5,027 bases of DNA, taken from Nitrococcus sp. Its GTDB lineage: Bacteria; Pseudomonadota; Gammaproteobacteria; Nitrococcales; Nitrococcaceae. Positions within the stretch are counted from its first letter, which is position 1; every line of letters starts with the position of its first letter. The notes below the pieces were generated by a model. That model was not told the origin of the DNA and ran no database searches. It worked only from the letters and a program-made list of their open reading frames with translations. The stretch is taken from assembly GCA_030452365.1 (NCBI GenBank), contig JAKDMK010000214.1:1-5027 (forward strand), read 5' to 3'. The translations under genes and the position numbers were made by a program. Below, piece after piece: positions 1 through 5,027 of this stretch.

Positions 1-67
1 GTTCAGTCTGGGTATCAGCCGAAGCGTAGCATAAAATAGCAGTCTGACCCTAATTTCGCAATTGCTT
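1..67. other. Non-coding left edge with repeated CAGTCTG motif, possible repeat/mobile element boundary
   Basis: This stretch lies downstream of the gpsA stop codon and holds no convincing gene. CAGTCTG occurs twice in the same orientation, at 4-10 and 40-46, and the second copy continues as CAGTCTGACCCTAATTT. From memory, GTCTGACCCTAATTT-like strings (AAATTAGGGTCAGAC on the other strand) are often seen beside IS200-like Y1 (REP-associated) transposase genes in gammaproteobacterial genomes, so a repeat unit or element edge is possible. No transposase is visible. I see no good hairpin followed by a T-run, so no intrinsic terminator for the gpsA operon can be called here. Confidence 0.3.
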
Positions 68-1072
68 TCATTCGAGCTCTGACTTGCGCTCGCGCAACAT
101 AAGATTATCGGCGGCCTCCTGCGCGCTGAGTTGGCCTGATAATACGAGATGGACCTGCTCGCAGATGGGCATCTCGATGCCTACCTTCGTCGCTAAGCGG
201 TAGACATCCGCGCTCGTTCGCAAGCCCTCCACCGTTTGGCCGATTTGTCGTAATGCCGTAGCCGCTTGCAAGCCTTGACCCAGCGCAAGACCCAGGCGCC
301 GATTGCGGGACTGATCATCGGTGCAGGTGAGGATGAGATCGCCTACGCCGGAGAGGCCCATGAACGTCTCCGAGCGCGCCTGCATGGCCCTGCCAAGCCG
401 GCGTAGCTCGGCGAGCCCGCGTGTGATCAGGCCCGCGCGCGCATTGGCGCCCATACCGAGCCCATCGGCCATGCCGGTGGCGATCGCCAGCACGTTCTTT
501 ACCGCTCCACCGAGCTCCACCCCAAGAACGTCGTCGCTGGTATAGACGCGGAAGCTCGCGTTATGGAACGCCGCGGCCAGCTCCTGAGCGAATGCGCCAT
601 CGCGGGATGCCACGGTGACGGCCGTCGGGAGCCCTTTGGCTACCTCGCGCGCGAAGCTCGGGCCGGAGAGCACTGCCAGGACACGCCCGGGCAATATCCG
701 CTCGGCCGAGCAATGCAGGGGGTCACCCGTGCCCGTTTCGAGCCCTTTGGTTGCCCAGGCGACCCGGGCATCCTTGGCAAGAAGCGGTGCGGCTTGCTCG
801 ATCACGTCGGCGAATGCGGCGCTGGGCACCACCACCATCACGTCGCGCACGCCACATAGAGCCGTTCCCAGGTCGGCGATGGGCCGCAGCCGCTCCGGCA
901 ATGTGGTCTCTGGAAGATAGCGGCTGTTCGCGCGCTCCCGGAGCATGCGCGCGATATGCCCCGGATTGTGCCCCCAGAGATGAACGCGATGGCCATTGCG
1001 CGCGAGGATCACTGCAAGGGCGGTTCCCCAAGAGCCCGCACCGACCACTGTGATCGTGTCGGAACGATGCAT
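68..1072 (-). CDS. gpsA: NAD(P)+-dependent glycerol-3-phosphate dehydrogenase GpsA
   Basis: GpsA reduces dihydroxyacetone phosphate to sn-glycerol-3-phosphate in the cytosol, supplying the backbone for phospholipid synthesis. The protein is 334 residues, close to the usual 330-340. A Rossmann dinucleotide-binding motif GAGSWGTALA is at 11-20 and the family strings WATKGLE (106-112, Lys109) and SGPSFAREVAKGLPTA (136-151) follow. The C-terminal helical domain has ELGGAVKNVLAIATG (186-200, with the conserved catalytic-type Lys192), GANARAGLITRGLAE (208-222) and the signature GVGDLILTCTDDQSRNRR (242-259). All key motifs are intact. The start at 1072 places the Rossmann glycines at the expected distance from the N-terminus; the ribosome binding site is weak and lies in the end of secB, 8 bp upstream, which suggests translational coupling within the yibN-secB-gpsA operon. 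Identification is very secure. Confidence 0.98.
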   Translation of the reverse strand: MHRSDTITVVGAGSWGTALAVILARNGHRVHLWGHNPGHIARMLRERANSRYLPETTLPERLRPIADLGTALCGVRDVMVVVPSAAFADVIEQAAPLLAKDARVAWATKGLETGTGDPLHCSAERILPGRVLAVLSGPSFAREVAKGLPTAVTVASRDGAFAQELAAAFHNASFRVYTSDDVLGVELGGAVKNVLAIATGMADGLGMGANARAGLITRGLAELRRLGRAMQARSETFMGLSGVGDLILTCTDDQSRNRRLGLALGQGLQAATALRQIGQTVEGLRTSADVYRLATKVGIEMPICEQVHLVLSGQLSAQEAADNLMLRERKSELE

Positions 1073-1080
1073 TTGGCGTG

Positions 1081-1560
1081 CTACCGCGATTCGCTCGTCT
1101 GGCGTTGCTGTTGCTCGGCGAGCTGCTGGGCATAGACCACGTCGAAGTTCACGGGTGCCAGAACCATGGCCGGAAAACCGGCCCGGCTAGTGAAATCGGA
1201 GATGGCCTCGCGGGCATAGGGAAACAGTATCGCGGGGCAGTAGCTTCCGAGCAGACTGGCCAGCATTTTGTTGTCAAAGCCCGCGATTGTGAAGATTCCC
1301 GCCGCGTGGACTTCGCAAAGGTAGGCAGTCTTGCCGTCGAGCTTGGTGGTCACCGTGGCGGTGATGATTACCTCATAAGCGGTCTCATCCAAAAGCCGGT
1401 GCTCGGTATCCAGCTTGACGTCGGCTTGCGGCCGCCATTCCGCGCGAAAGATTTCCGGCGCATTGGGAATCTCCAGAGAGGCATCCTTGAGATAGACTTT
1501 TTGGATAACGAATTGTTGCTGGGTATCGCTGGATCGGCTGTTGACGTCTGCTTCAGGCAT
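1081..1560 (-). CDS. secB: Protein-export chaperone SecB
   Basis: SecB is a cytosolic homotetrameric chaperone that keeps preproteins unfolded after translation and delivers them to SecA at the SecYEG translocon. The protein has 159 residues, against about 155 in E. coli. Family strings are visible in order: FVIQKVYLKDASLEIPNAP (17-35), TAYLCEVHAAGIFTIAG (78-94), GSYCPAILFPYARE (105-118) and GFPAMVLAPVNFD (128-140). The tail is polar and Gln-rich (145-159), as is common. A good Shine-Dalgarno sequence AGGGAG (minus strand, 1569-1574) lies 8 nt before the ATG at 1560, which supports the start. It sits between the rhodanese gene (30-bp gap) and gpsA (8-bp gap), as in E. coli except that grxC is missing. 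SecB points to a proteobacterium. Confidence 0.98.
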   Translation of the reverse strand: MPEADVNSRSSDTQQQFVIQKVYLKDASLEIPNAPEIFRAEWRPQADVKLDTEHRLLDETAYEVIITATVTTKLDGKTAYLCEVHAAGIFTIAGFDNKMLASLLGSYCPAILFPYAREAISDFTSRAGFPAMVLAPVNFDVVYAQQLAEQQQRQTSESR

Positions 1561-1568
1561 GGTTCACG

Positions 1569-1574
1569 CTCCCT
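1569..1574 (-). promoter_or_regulatory. Ribosome binding site of secB
   Basis: AGGGAG read on the minus strand, 8 nt upstream of the secB ATG (1560). It is the clearest Shine-Dalgarno in the minus-strand operon and fixes the secB start. The yibN-like and gpsA genes have only weak ones. Confidence 0.7.
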
Positions 1575-1590
1575 GTTCCACCGGCAAGCC

Positions 1591-2016
1591 TTACTTGCTC
1601 TTCGTCGGCAGTCCGGCGCCCTGCCAAGCGCCAAAGCCACCCTTGAGTTGATAAACATTCGCGATGCCCAGCTTTTTGAGCTTGGATCCGGCTCTACGAG
1701 ACTGGTAACCGGTTTCGTCGTAGAGAATAACGGGTCGCTCCCCATACTGCTTGAGCTTTTCCAGTTTCTGTTCCAACTGGGCCAGCGGCAAACTCACGGC
1801 GCCCGGCAGATGGGCCGATAAATAGGCGTTCTCCGCGCGCAGATCGACGAACACGGCGTCGTCACGGTTATACAGCCGAGTGGCTTGATCCGGTTCCAAT
1901 GCCCTCCCCCCTTGGAGCATCAGCAGGAGTTCATTGGCAATGATAGCGGCGAGGATCACCACCAGGGCGATACAGAGCGCCCAGTGGTTGCCGGCGAATT
2001 CAAAGAGCTGCGCCAT
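1591..2016 (-). CDS. yibN: Membrane-anchored rhodanese-like protein (YibN family), catalytic Cys replaced
   Basis: This is a 141-residue protein with one N-terminal transmembrane segment (about 13-34, ALCIALVVILAAIIANELLL) followed by a single rhodanese-fold domain (about 38-138). The domain shows DAVFVDLRAENAYLSAHLPGA (53-73), the usual CDC25-like acidic/His strand, and the C-terminal KKLGIANVYQLKGGFGAW (114-131). In active rhodaneses the strand VILY is followed by the persulfide-carrying Cys; here that position is Asp100 (YDETGYQS, 99-106), and the only Cys (Cys15) is in the membrane segment. Sulfurtransferase activity is therefore unlikely. E. coli YibN, as I recall it, also has Asp there but keeps a nearby Cys, where this protein has Ser106. 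YibN has been linked to the membrane insertase YidC, which would fit the neighbouring secB; that role is inference here. It is the first gene of the operon. Confidence 0.9.
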   Translation of the reverse strand: MAQLFEFAGNHWALCIALVVILAAIIANELLLMLQGGRALEPDQATRLYNRDDAVFVDLRAENAYLSAHLPGAVSLPLAQLEQKLEKLKQYGERPVILYDETGYQSRRAGSKLKKLGIANVYQLKGGFGAWQGAGLPTKSK

Positions 2017-2166
2017 AAACGATCGTTATGCTCGTATGTACCGAAAGATGCTCCACAGGATACTGCATGCGCAAATCACTCACCCAGGCAGCGATCGACC
2101 CGTGGATCCGAGCGCTTGCGAGAGCCGATTGGTTTCGGGTATTCACAGCGCTTGTTAGACTTGGGC

Positions 2167-2195
2167 ATTATACTGTCGTCAGCCGTCGATGAAAC
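2167..2195 (-). promoter_or_regulatory. Possible promoter of the yibN-secB-gpsA operon
   Basis: On the minus strand a perfect TATAAT lies at 2167-2172. A poor -35-like hexamer, GTTTCA (2190-2195, 3 of 6 consensus matches), is 17 bp upstream. The expected transcript start near 2160 would give a leader of about 145 nt before yibN. The -10 is convincing in form but the weak -35 makes this a tentative call. Confidence 0.35.
2169..2174 (+). promoter_or_regulatory. Possible -10 element for envC
   Basis: TATACT on the plus strand overlaps the minus-strand TATAAT at 2167-2172. I see no good -35 at 16-18 bp; TTCACA (2142-2147) is too far, with a 21-bp spacer. If used, transcription would begin near 2181, leaving only about 8 nt before an ATG at 2189 but about 50 nt before the ATG at 2231, which mildly favours the downstream start of envC. 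Confidence 0.25.
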
Positions 2196-2230
2196 ACAAT
2201 GCAGGGGGGCCGAAACACGGATCGTATCGC

Positions 2231-3391
2231 ATGCGAATACTGGCCGGTTTCATTGCGGCCATGCTGGCCTTGTTGGTATCCGCGGGCAGCGCCGCCGGCG
2301 GGGGCTATGATAGCAAAGCGGAGCAGCTTGAGAAGCTGCGTGCGGATATCGCCCGTATCCGCGACGAGCTGCGCGCCGATCACGAGCGCGCAGACAGCTT
2401 CACACAGCAGTTGCAACAGCTTGATGAAACCGTCGGCAGAGTCGCCGCCGGCGTGCACGAGCTGGAGCGAGAGATTCAGGCGCGCCGGCACCGAGCCGCC
2501 AAGCTGCAAGTGCGCTATCAGCGCCGGTCGGAGCAGCTCGCGCGGCAGCGCGATACGTTAGCCCGGCAGATTGTCTCCGCCTATACGCTTGGTCGCGGTC
2601 AATACCTGCGCCTTATCCTGAATCAAGAAGACCCGAATCGCCTTGAACGGGTCCAGGTCTACTATGAATATTTCAACAACGCACGTAGCGAGCGTATCCA
2701 GCAGAGCGTGCAGGCGTTGAAATCGATACACTCACTCGAGCAGAAGCTGCAGGCCGAGCTTGCCGAGCTAGCGCAGCTCAAGCGAGAGCGTGTAGCTCGG
2801 CAACAGGATTTGCAGCGAGCTCGTCGGCAACGGGCGGAATTACTACAGCAGCTGCGCGGGCGCATGGCCGACCGGGGGCGGCGATTGCAGCGGCTGCAAG
2901 GCAACGAGATTGAGCTGACGAAACTAGTACAGCGTTTGCGCACCTTGGCCGATATTCCCGGCGAAGACTCCGGCGAGCGGCCGTTTGCAGCCCGCAAAGG
3001 CCAGCTGGCTTGGCCCTTGGCGGGCGAGCTGACCGCTCAATACGGTACCGAGCGTGACGGCGACGGCCTGCTTTGGCACGGCGTATTTATTGCCGCCGCC
3101 GAGGGTAGCGCGGTGCGCGCGGTTGCCGCCGGGCGGGTGGTATTCGCCGATTGGTTGCGAGGACTCGGGTTGCTGCTCATTATTGATCATGGCCGCGGCT
3201 ACATGACTCTGTACGGCCATAATCAAACCTTGTACAAGGAGACTGGCGCTTGGGTCGAGGCCGGCGAAGTCATTGCCTCGGTCGGAACCAGCGGCGGGCA
3301 GAGCGAGGCGGGGCTCTACTTCGAGGTGCGCGTGCGCGGTAAACCCGACGACCCGTTGGCTTGGTTACGGCCTATAGAGCAGCACGGCTGA
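2231..3391 (+). CDS. envC: EnvC-type murein hydrolase activator (degenerate LytM/M23 domain)
   Basis: The 386-residue protein has a signal peptide (1-22, MRILAGFIAAMLALLVSAGSAA), a long Arg/Gln/Leu-rich coiled coil (about 27-240) and a C-terminal LytM (peptidase M23) domain (about 256-380). In E. coli, EnvC is recruited to the septum by FtsEX and activates the amidases AmiA and AmiB to split daughter-cell peptidoglycan. The LytM metal ligands are lost: the HxxxD site reads LWHGVFIAAAEG (281-292) and the HxH site reads GLYFE (361-365). The flanking text matches EnvC closely (DWLRGLGLLLIIDHGRGYMTLYGHNQ, split at 307-320 and 321-332). It should therefore be an activator, not an enzyme. An in-frame ATG at 2189 would add 14 residues before the signal peptide; I chose 2231 because it gives a standard signal peptide and has a weak GGA ribosome binding site (2219-2221). 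The ctpA gene follows after 101 bp. Confidence 0.95.
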   Translation: MRILAGFIAAMLALLVSAGSAAGGGYDSKAEQLEKLRADIARIRDELRADHERADSFTQQLQQLDETVGRVAAGVHELEREIQARRHRAAKLQVRYQRRSEQLARQRDTLARQIVSAYTLGRGQYLRLILNQEDPNRLERVQVYYEYFNNARSERIQQSVQALKSIHSLEQKLQAELAELAQLKRERVARQQDLQRARRQRAELLQQLRGRMADRGRRLQRLQGNEIELTKLVQRLRTLADIPGEDSGERPFAARKGQLAWPLAGELTAQYGTERDGDGLLWHGVFIAAAEGSAVRAVAAGRVVFADWLRGLGLLLIIDHGRGYMTLYGHNQTLYKETGAWVEAGEVIASVGTSGGQSEAGLYFEVRVRGKPDDPLAWLRPIEQHG

Positions 3392-3419
3392 GTCATCGGC
3401 GCGCGCTGTCCAGGGTCCA

Positions 3420-3455
3420 TTGACATCCACCCACGGCTTCGCGGATGAATGTCAA
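3420..3455. repeat. Inverted repeat TTGACAT/ATGTCAA upstream of ctpA
   Basis: Two perfect 7-bp arms, TTGACAT (3420-3426) and ATGTCAA (3449-3455), face each other across 22 bp in the envC-ctpA gap. The left arm includes the -35 consensus TTGACA, but no good -10 follows at 16-18 bp (best GATGAA, 3 of 6 matches). No T-run follows, so an intrinsic terminator is unlikely. It may be an operator, an mRNA hairpin or chance. Confidence 0.35.
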
Positions 3456-3492
3456 CAGGCCCTCCCGACAAAAGTCTATACAGAGAGTGGAT

Positions 3493-4803
3493 ATGCGAAT
3501 CAGGAAGTCCCTGTATGCGCTGTGCGCCGGCATTGTGTTCGGCTCTTGCGCCACATTCGGTCACAGCGCATGGGCGCAGCGACAGGCCCCGCAAGCGGAG
3601 CTCCCGCTTGATGAGCTACGCACCTTCACTGAGGTACTGGTCCGTGTCAAGCGAGACTACGTCGAGCCGGTAGAGGAGGACATGCTGCTGGAGAATGCGA
3701 TCCGCGGCATGCTCTCCGGACTGGATCCTCACTCCGCCTACCTGAACAAGGAAGAGTATAAAGATCTGCAGGTGGGGACTCGTGGCGAATTCGGAGGCCT
3801 CGGTATCGAGGTCGGGATGGAGAATGGCTTCGTCAAGGTCATCGCGCCTATAGATGACACGCCGGCCGCGAGGGCGGGCATCCAGGCTGGGGATATGATA
3901 ATCCGGATCGACGACAAGCCGGTAAAGGGGATGACGCTCAGCGAGGCCGTAACCCTGATGCGCGGTGAGCCGGGAACCACAATTAAGCTGACGCTGGTTC
4001 GAGACAACGAGAACAAGCCGTTCGATGTGACCATCGAGCGCGCAATTATCACGGTGGACAGCGTTAAATCGCGAATGCTGGCGCCCGGTTATGGCTATCT
4101 GCGCATTACCCAGTTTCAGTCGCATACTGGTGAAGACGTGATTACTGCGCTCGACGATCTGAAAGAGCAGGTTCCCGGCAAGCTGCAGGGCCTGGTGTTG
4201 GATCTGCGCAATAACCCAGGCGGCATCCTCGATGCCGCGGTGGAGGTCGCAGACGCCTTTCTCACTGAGGGGCGTATCGTCTATACACAAGGTCGTATCG
4301 ATAGTGCCGATATGAGCTTCACCGCCAACCTGGACGATATGATCAATGGCGCTCCTATAGTCGTGCTGGTTAATGGTGGCTCCGCCTCCGCATCGGAGAT
4401 CGTGGCCGGTGCGCTGCAGGACCACAACCGTGCGGTGATCATGGGAAGTAAGACATTCGGCAAGGGTTCGGTACAAACCATCCTGCCGTTGCGCGACGGC
4501 GGCGCCATCAAGCTCACCACGGCGCGCTATTACACGCCGAACGGTCGCTCGATTCAGGCGCAGGGCATCGTGCCCGACGTCTTCGTGGACAACGTCAAGG
4601 TGACCAAGGCGGCTGATGACGGCGTGGGCATGCTAACTGAGGCGGATCTCAGCCGACATCTGCAAAATGGGCAGGATGCCAAGTCAAACGGTAAAAGCGA
4701 TGGCACAGCGGCCGATAAGGTCTTGGCCAGTGAGGATTATGCCTTGTCGGAGGCGTTGAATCTGCTCAAGGGCTTGAGCATTCTTAGACACCGCAGCGGC
4801 TAG
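3493..4803 (+). CDS. ctpA: S41 family carboxyl-terminal processing protease (CtpA/CtpB type)
   Basis: This is a periplasmic serine protease that cleaves proteins from the C-terminus, with a PDZ domain that recognises the substrate tail. The protein has 436 residues: signal peptide (about 1-28, ending HSAWA), N-terminal helical region (about 38-95), PDZ domain (about 97-170, binding loop GEFGGLGIEV at 98-107), then the S41 protease core (about 190-365). The catalytic residues fit the CtpB pattern: Ser299 in GGSASASEI (295-303), Lys324 in TFGKGSVQ (321-328) and Gln328. VLDLRNNPGG (235-244) and TARYYTPNGRSIQ (343-355) are further family signatures. The 436-residue size matches CtpA, not the longer Prc/Tsp. 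An upstream in-frame ATG at 3445 would add 16 residues; 3493 is preferred because GAGAGTGG (3483-3490) offers a ribosome binding site and the signal peptide then starts correctly (MRIRKSLYAL). Linkage to envC is common in gammaproteobacteria and suggests a cell-wall-related role, which is inference. Confidence 0.96.
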   Translation: MRIRKSLYALCAGIVFGSCATFGHSAWAQRQAPQAELPLDELRTFTEVLVRVKRDYVEPVEEDMLLENAIRGMLSGLDPHSAYLNKEEYKDLQVGTRGEFGGLGIEVGMENGFVKVIAPIDDTPAARAGIQAGDMIIRIDDKPVKGMTLSEAVTLMRGEPGTTIKLTLVRDNENKPFDVTIERAIITVDSVKSRMLAPGYGYLRITQFQSHTGEDVITALDDLKEQVPGKLQGLVLDLRNNPGGILDAAVEVADAFLTEGRIVYTQGRIDSADMSFTANLDDMINGAPIVVLVNGGSASASEIVAGALQDHNRAVIMGSKTFGKGSVQTILPLRDGGAIKLTTARYYTPNGRSIQAQGIVPDVFVDNVKVTKAADDGVGMLTEADLSRHLQNGQDAKSNGKSDGTAADKVLASEDYALSEALNLLKGLSILRHRSG

Positions 4804-4813
4804 CGGCAACATG

Positions 4814-4853
4814 CCTGCCCCCCTTGGCGAAAGACCTATGGCCGGGTGGCAGG
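4814..4853 (+). promoter_or_regulatory. G+C-rich hairpin between ctpA and the DJ-1-like gene
   Basis: An imperfect stem can form: CCTGCC (4814-4819) pairs with GGCAGG (4848-4853), then CCC (4821-4823) with GGG (4844-4846) after a C/T mismatch, then GGC (4826-4828) with GCC (4841-4843) across a TT bulge, leaving a 12-nt loop. That is 12 pairs, nearly all G-C. No T-run follows, so a standard Rho-independent terminator is not supported. Its 3' arm overlaps the first three bases of the downstream Shine-Dalgarno, so an effect on translation is possible. Confidence 0.45.
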
Positions 4854-4858
4854 GGAGG
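4851..4858 (+). promoter_or_regulatory. Strong ribosome binding site of the DJ-1-like gene
   Basis: AGGGGAGG lies 6 nt before the ATG at 4865 and is the strongest Shine-Dalgarno in the window. It fixes the start of the truncated gene. Its first three bases are in the 3' arm of the preceding hairpin. Confidence 0.75.
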
Positions 4859-4864
4859 TAAACC

Positions 4865-5027
4865 ATGGCCTGTGTCCTTGTGCCGCTGGCCGAGGGCTGC
4901 GAAGAGATCGAGGCTGTGACGATAATCGATCTGCTGCGCCGCGCCGGTATCGATGTGGTGGTTGCCGGCCTGGCTGAGGGCGCGGTGAAGGCGAGCCGCG
5001 GCGTCGTGATGATCCCGGATGTGGCGT
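4865..5027 (+). CDS. DJ-1/PfpI family protein (YajL-like), 5' part only
   Basis: The first 54 codons are present and the gene runs off the right edge; the full family length is usually about 180-190 residues. The N-terminus reads as a typical DJ-1 beta-alpha-beta start: strand ACVLVPLA (2-9), [19 protein letters not shown] (11-29) and strand DVVVAGL (30-36), then SRGVVMIPD (44-52). It closely resembles human DJ-1 and E. coli YajL. Glu16 aligns with the conserved Glu (Glu18 of DJ-1) that interacts with the reactive Cys; that Cys lies beyond the window, so activity cannot be judged. Family members are cytosolic and linked to oxidative stress protection, chaperone activity and debated deglycase activity. 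It lies 61 bp after ctpA on the same strand and may be co-transcribed. The family is secure; the exact subgroup (YajL or other) is probable. Confidence 0.9.
   Translation, partial: MACVLVPLAEGCEEIEAVTIIDLLRRAGIDVVVAGLAEGAVKASRGVVMIPDVA

Larger units (their letters stand above)
2017..2230. other. Divergent intergenic region between yibN-like operon and envC
   Basis: This 214-bp stretch separates the minus-strand yibN-secB-gpsA operon from the plus-strand envC gene, so it should hold promoters for both. No gene is evident. In E. coli, gpmI (phosphoglycerate mutase) occupies the place before envC; I see no remnant of it. Near the yibN start there is a perfect 10-bp palindrome, AACGATCGTT (2018-2027), and near 2167-2174 there are overlapping -10-like elements on both strands, annotated separately. 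If envC starts at 2189 instead of 2231, the region shrinks to 172 bp. Confidence 0.6.

Noticed and set aside
723..1133. Minus-strand open frame of 136 codons overlapping the end of secB and the start of gpsA.
   Set aside because: It is an out-of-frame shadow rich in Arg, Ser, Gly and Ala, covering regions that encode known proteins in another frame.
1078..1821. Long open frame (247 codons) on the plus strand antisense to secB and the yibN-like gene.
   Set aside because: It overlaps two well-identified genes on the opposite strand, its translation resembles no family I know, and long shadow frames are common at this G+C content.
2168..2509. Minus-strand open frame of 113 codons covering the envC 5' end and the intergenic region.
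   Set aside because: It lies opposite the signal peptide and coiled coil of envC, with no family resemblance or good start context.
3477..3482. TATACA as a -10 element for ctpA.
   Set aside because: It is only 10 bp before the chosen start codon at 3493, which would leave a leader of a few bases, and there is no -35 at proper spacing.
3493..3579. Possible lipoprotein signal in the CtpA N-terminus because of Cys19.
   Set aside because: The residues before Cys19 (VFGS) do not fit a lipobox, and a standard signal peptidase I site (AWA, 26-28) follows.
3616..4476. Long open frame (286 codons) on the minus strand antisense to ctpA.
   Set aside because: The plus-strand frame encodes an intact S41 protease with catalytic residues; the antisense product shows no recognisable domain or ribosome binding site.
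1..5027. CRISPR arrays, tRNA or rRNA genes, toxin-antitoxin pairs, phage or defence genes.
   Set aside because: I saw no regularly spaced repeats, no cloverleaf-like sequences and no coding regions of such families; the window is almost fully accounted for by housekeeping genes.

Overview
The window looks like an ordinary chromosomal housekeeping segment from a Gram-negative proteobacterium, most likely a gammaproteobacterium of fairly high G+C content. The evidence is a true SecB (export chaperone of proteobacteria), a YibN-type membrane-anchored rhodanese next to secB-gpsA, and an EnvC-type degenerate LytM protein followed by a carboxyl-terminal processing protease. This is a variant of the E. 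coli yibN-grxC-secB-gpsA // gpmI-envC neighbourhood. I cannot name a genus from the sequence alone.

Layout. Positions 1-67 are non-coding and carry a short GTCTGACCCTAATTT-like motif that may be the edge of a repeat or mobile element. From 2016 down to 68, on the minus strand, lies a compact operon in transcription order: membrane-anchored rhodanese-like protein (yibN-like, 1591-2016), secB (1081-1560) and gpsA (68-1072), with gaps of 30 and 8 bp. Positions 2017-2230 are a divergent intergenic region with back-to-back promoter-like elements. On the plus strand follow envC (2231-3391), a 101-bp gap with an inverted repeat, the S41 protease gene ctpA (3493-4803), a 61-bp gap with a G+C-rich hairpin next to a strong ribosome binding site, and the 5' end of a DJ-1/PfpI (YajL-like) gene that runs off the right edge.

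How the genes work together. The minus-strand operon joins protein export (SecB), phospholipid precursor synthesis (GpsA makes sn-glycerol-3-phosphate) and a membrane rhodanese-fold protein, so it is broadly an envelope-supply operon. The plus-strand pair acts in the periplasm: EnvC activates the amidases that split septal peptidoglycan, and CtpA-type proteases process or degrade periplasmic proteins, in several species including cell-wall hydrolases. The DJ-1 homologue is a probable cytosolic stress or glycation-protection protein.

Compared with E. coli, grxC (between yibN and secB) and gpmI (before envC) are absent, and cysE does not begin within the 67 bp visible after gpsA. I see no phage, CRISPR, toxin-antitoxin or other novel system. 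The findings are modest: catalytically degenerate domains, regulatory-looking structures and neighbourhood differences.
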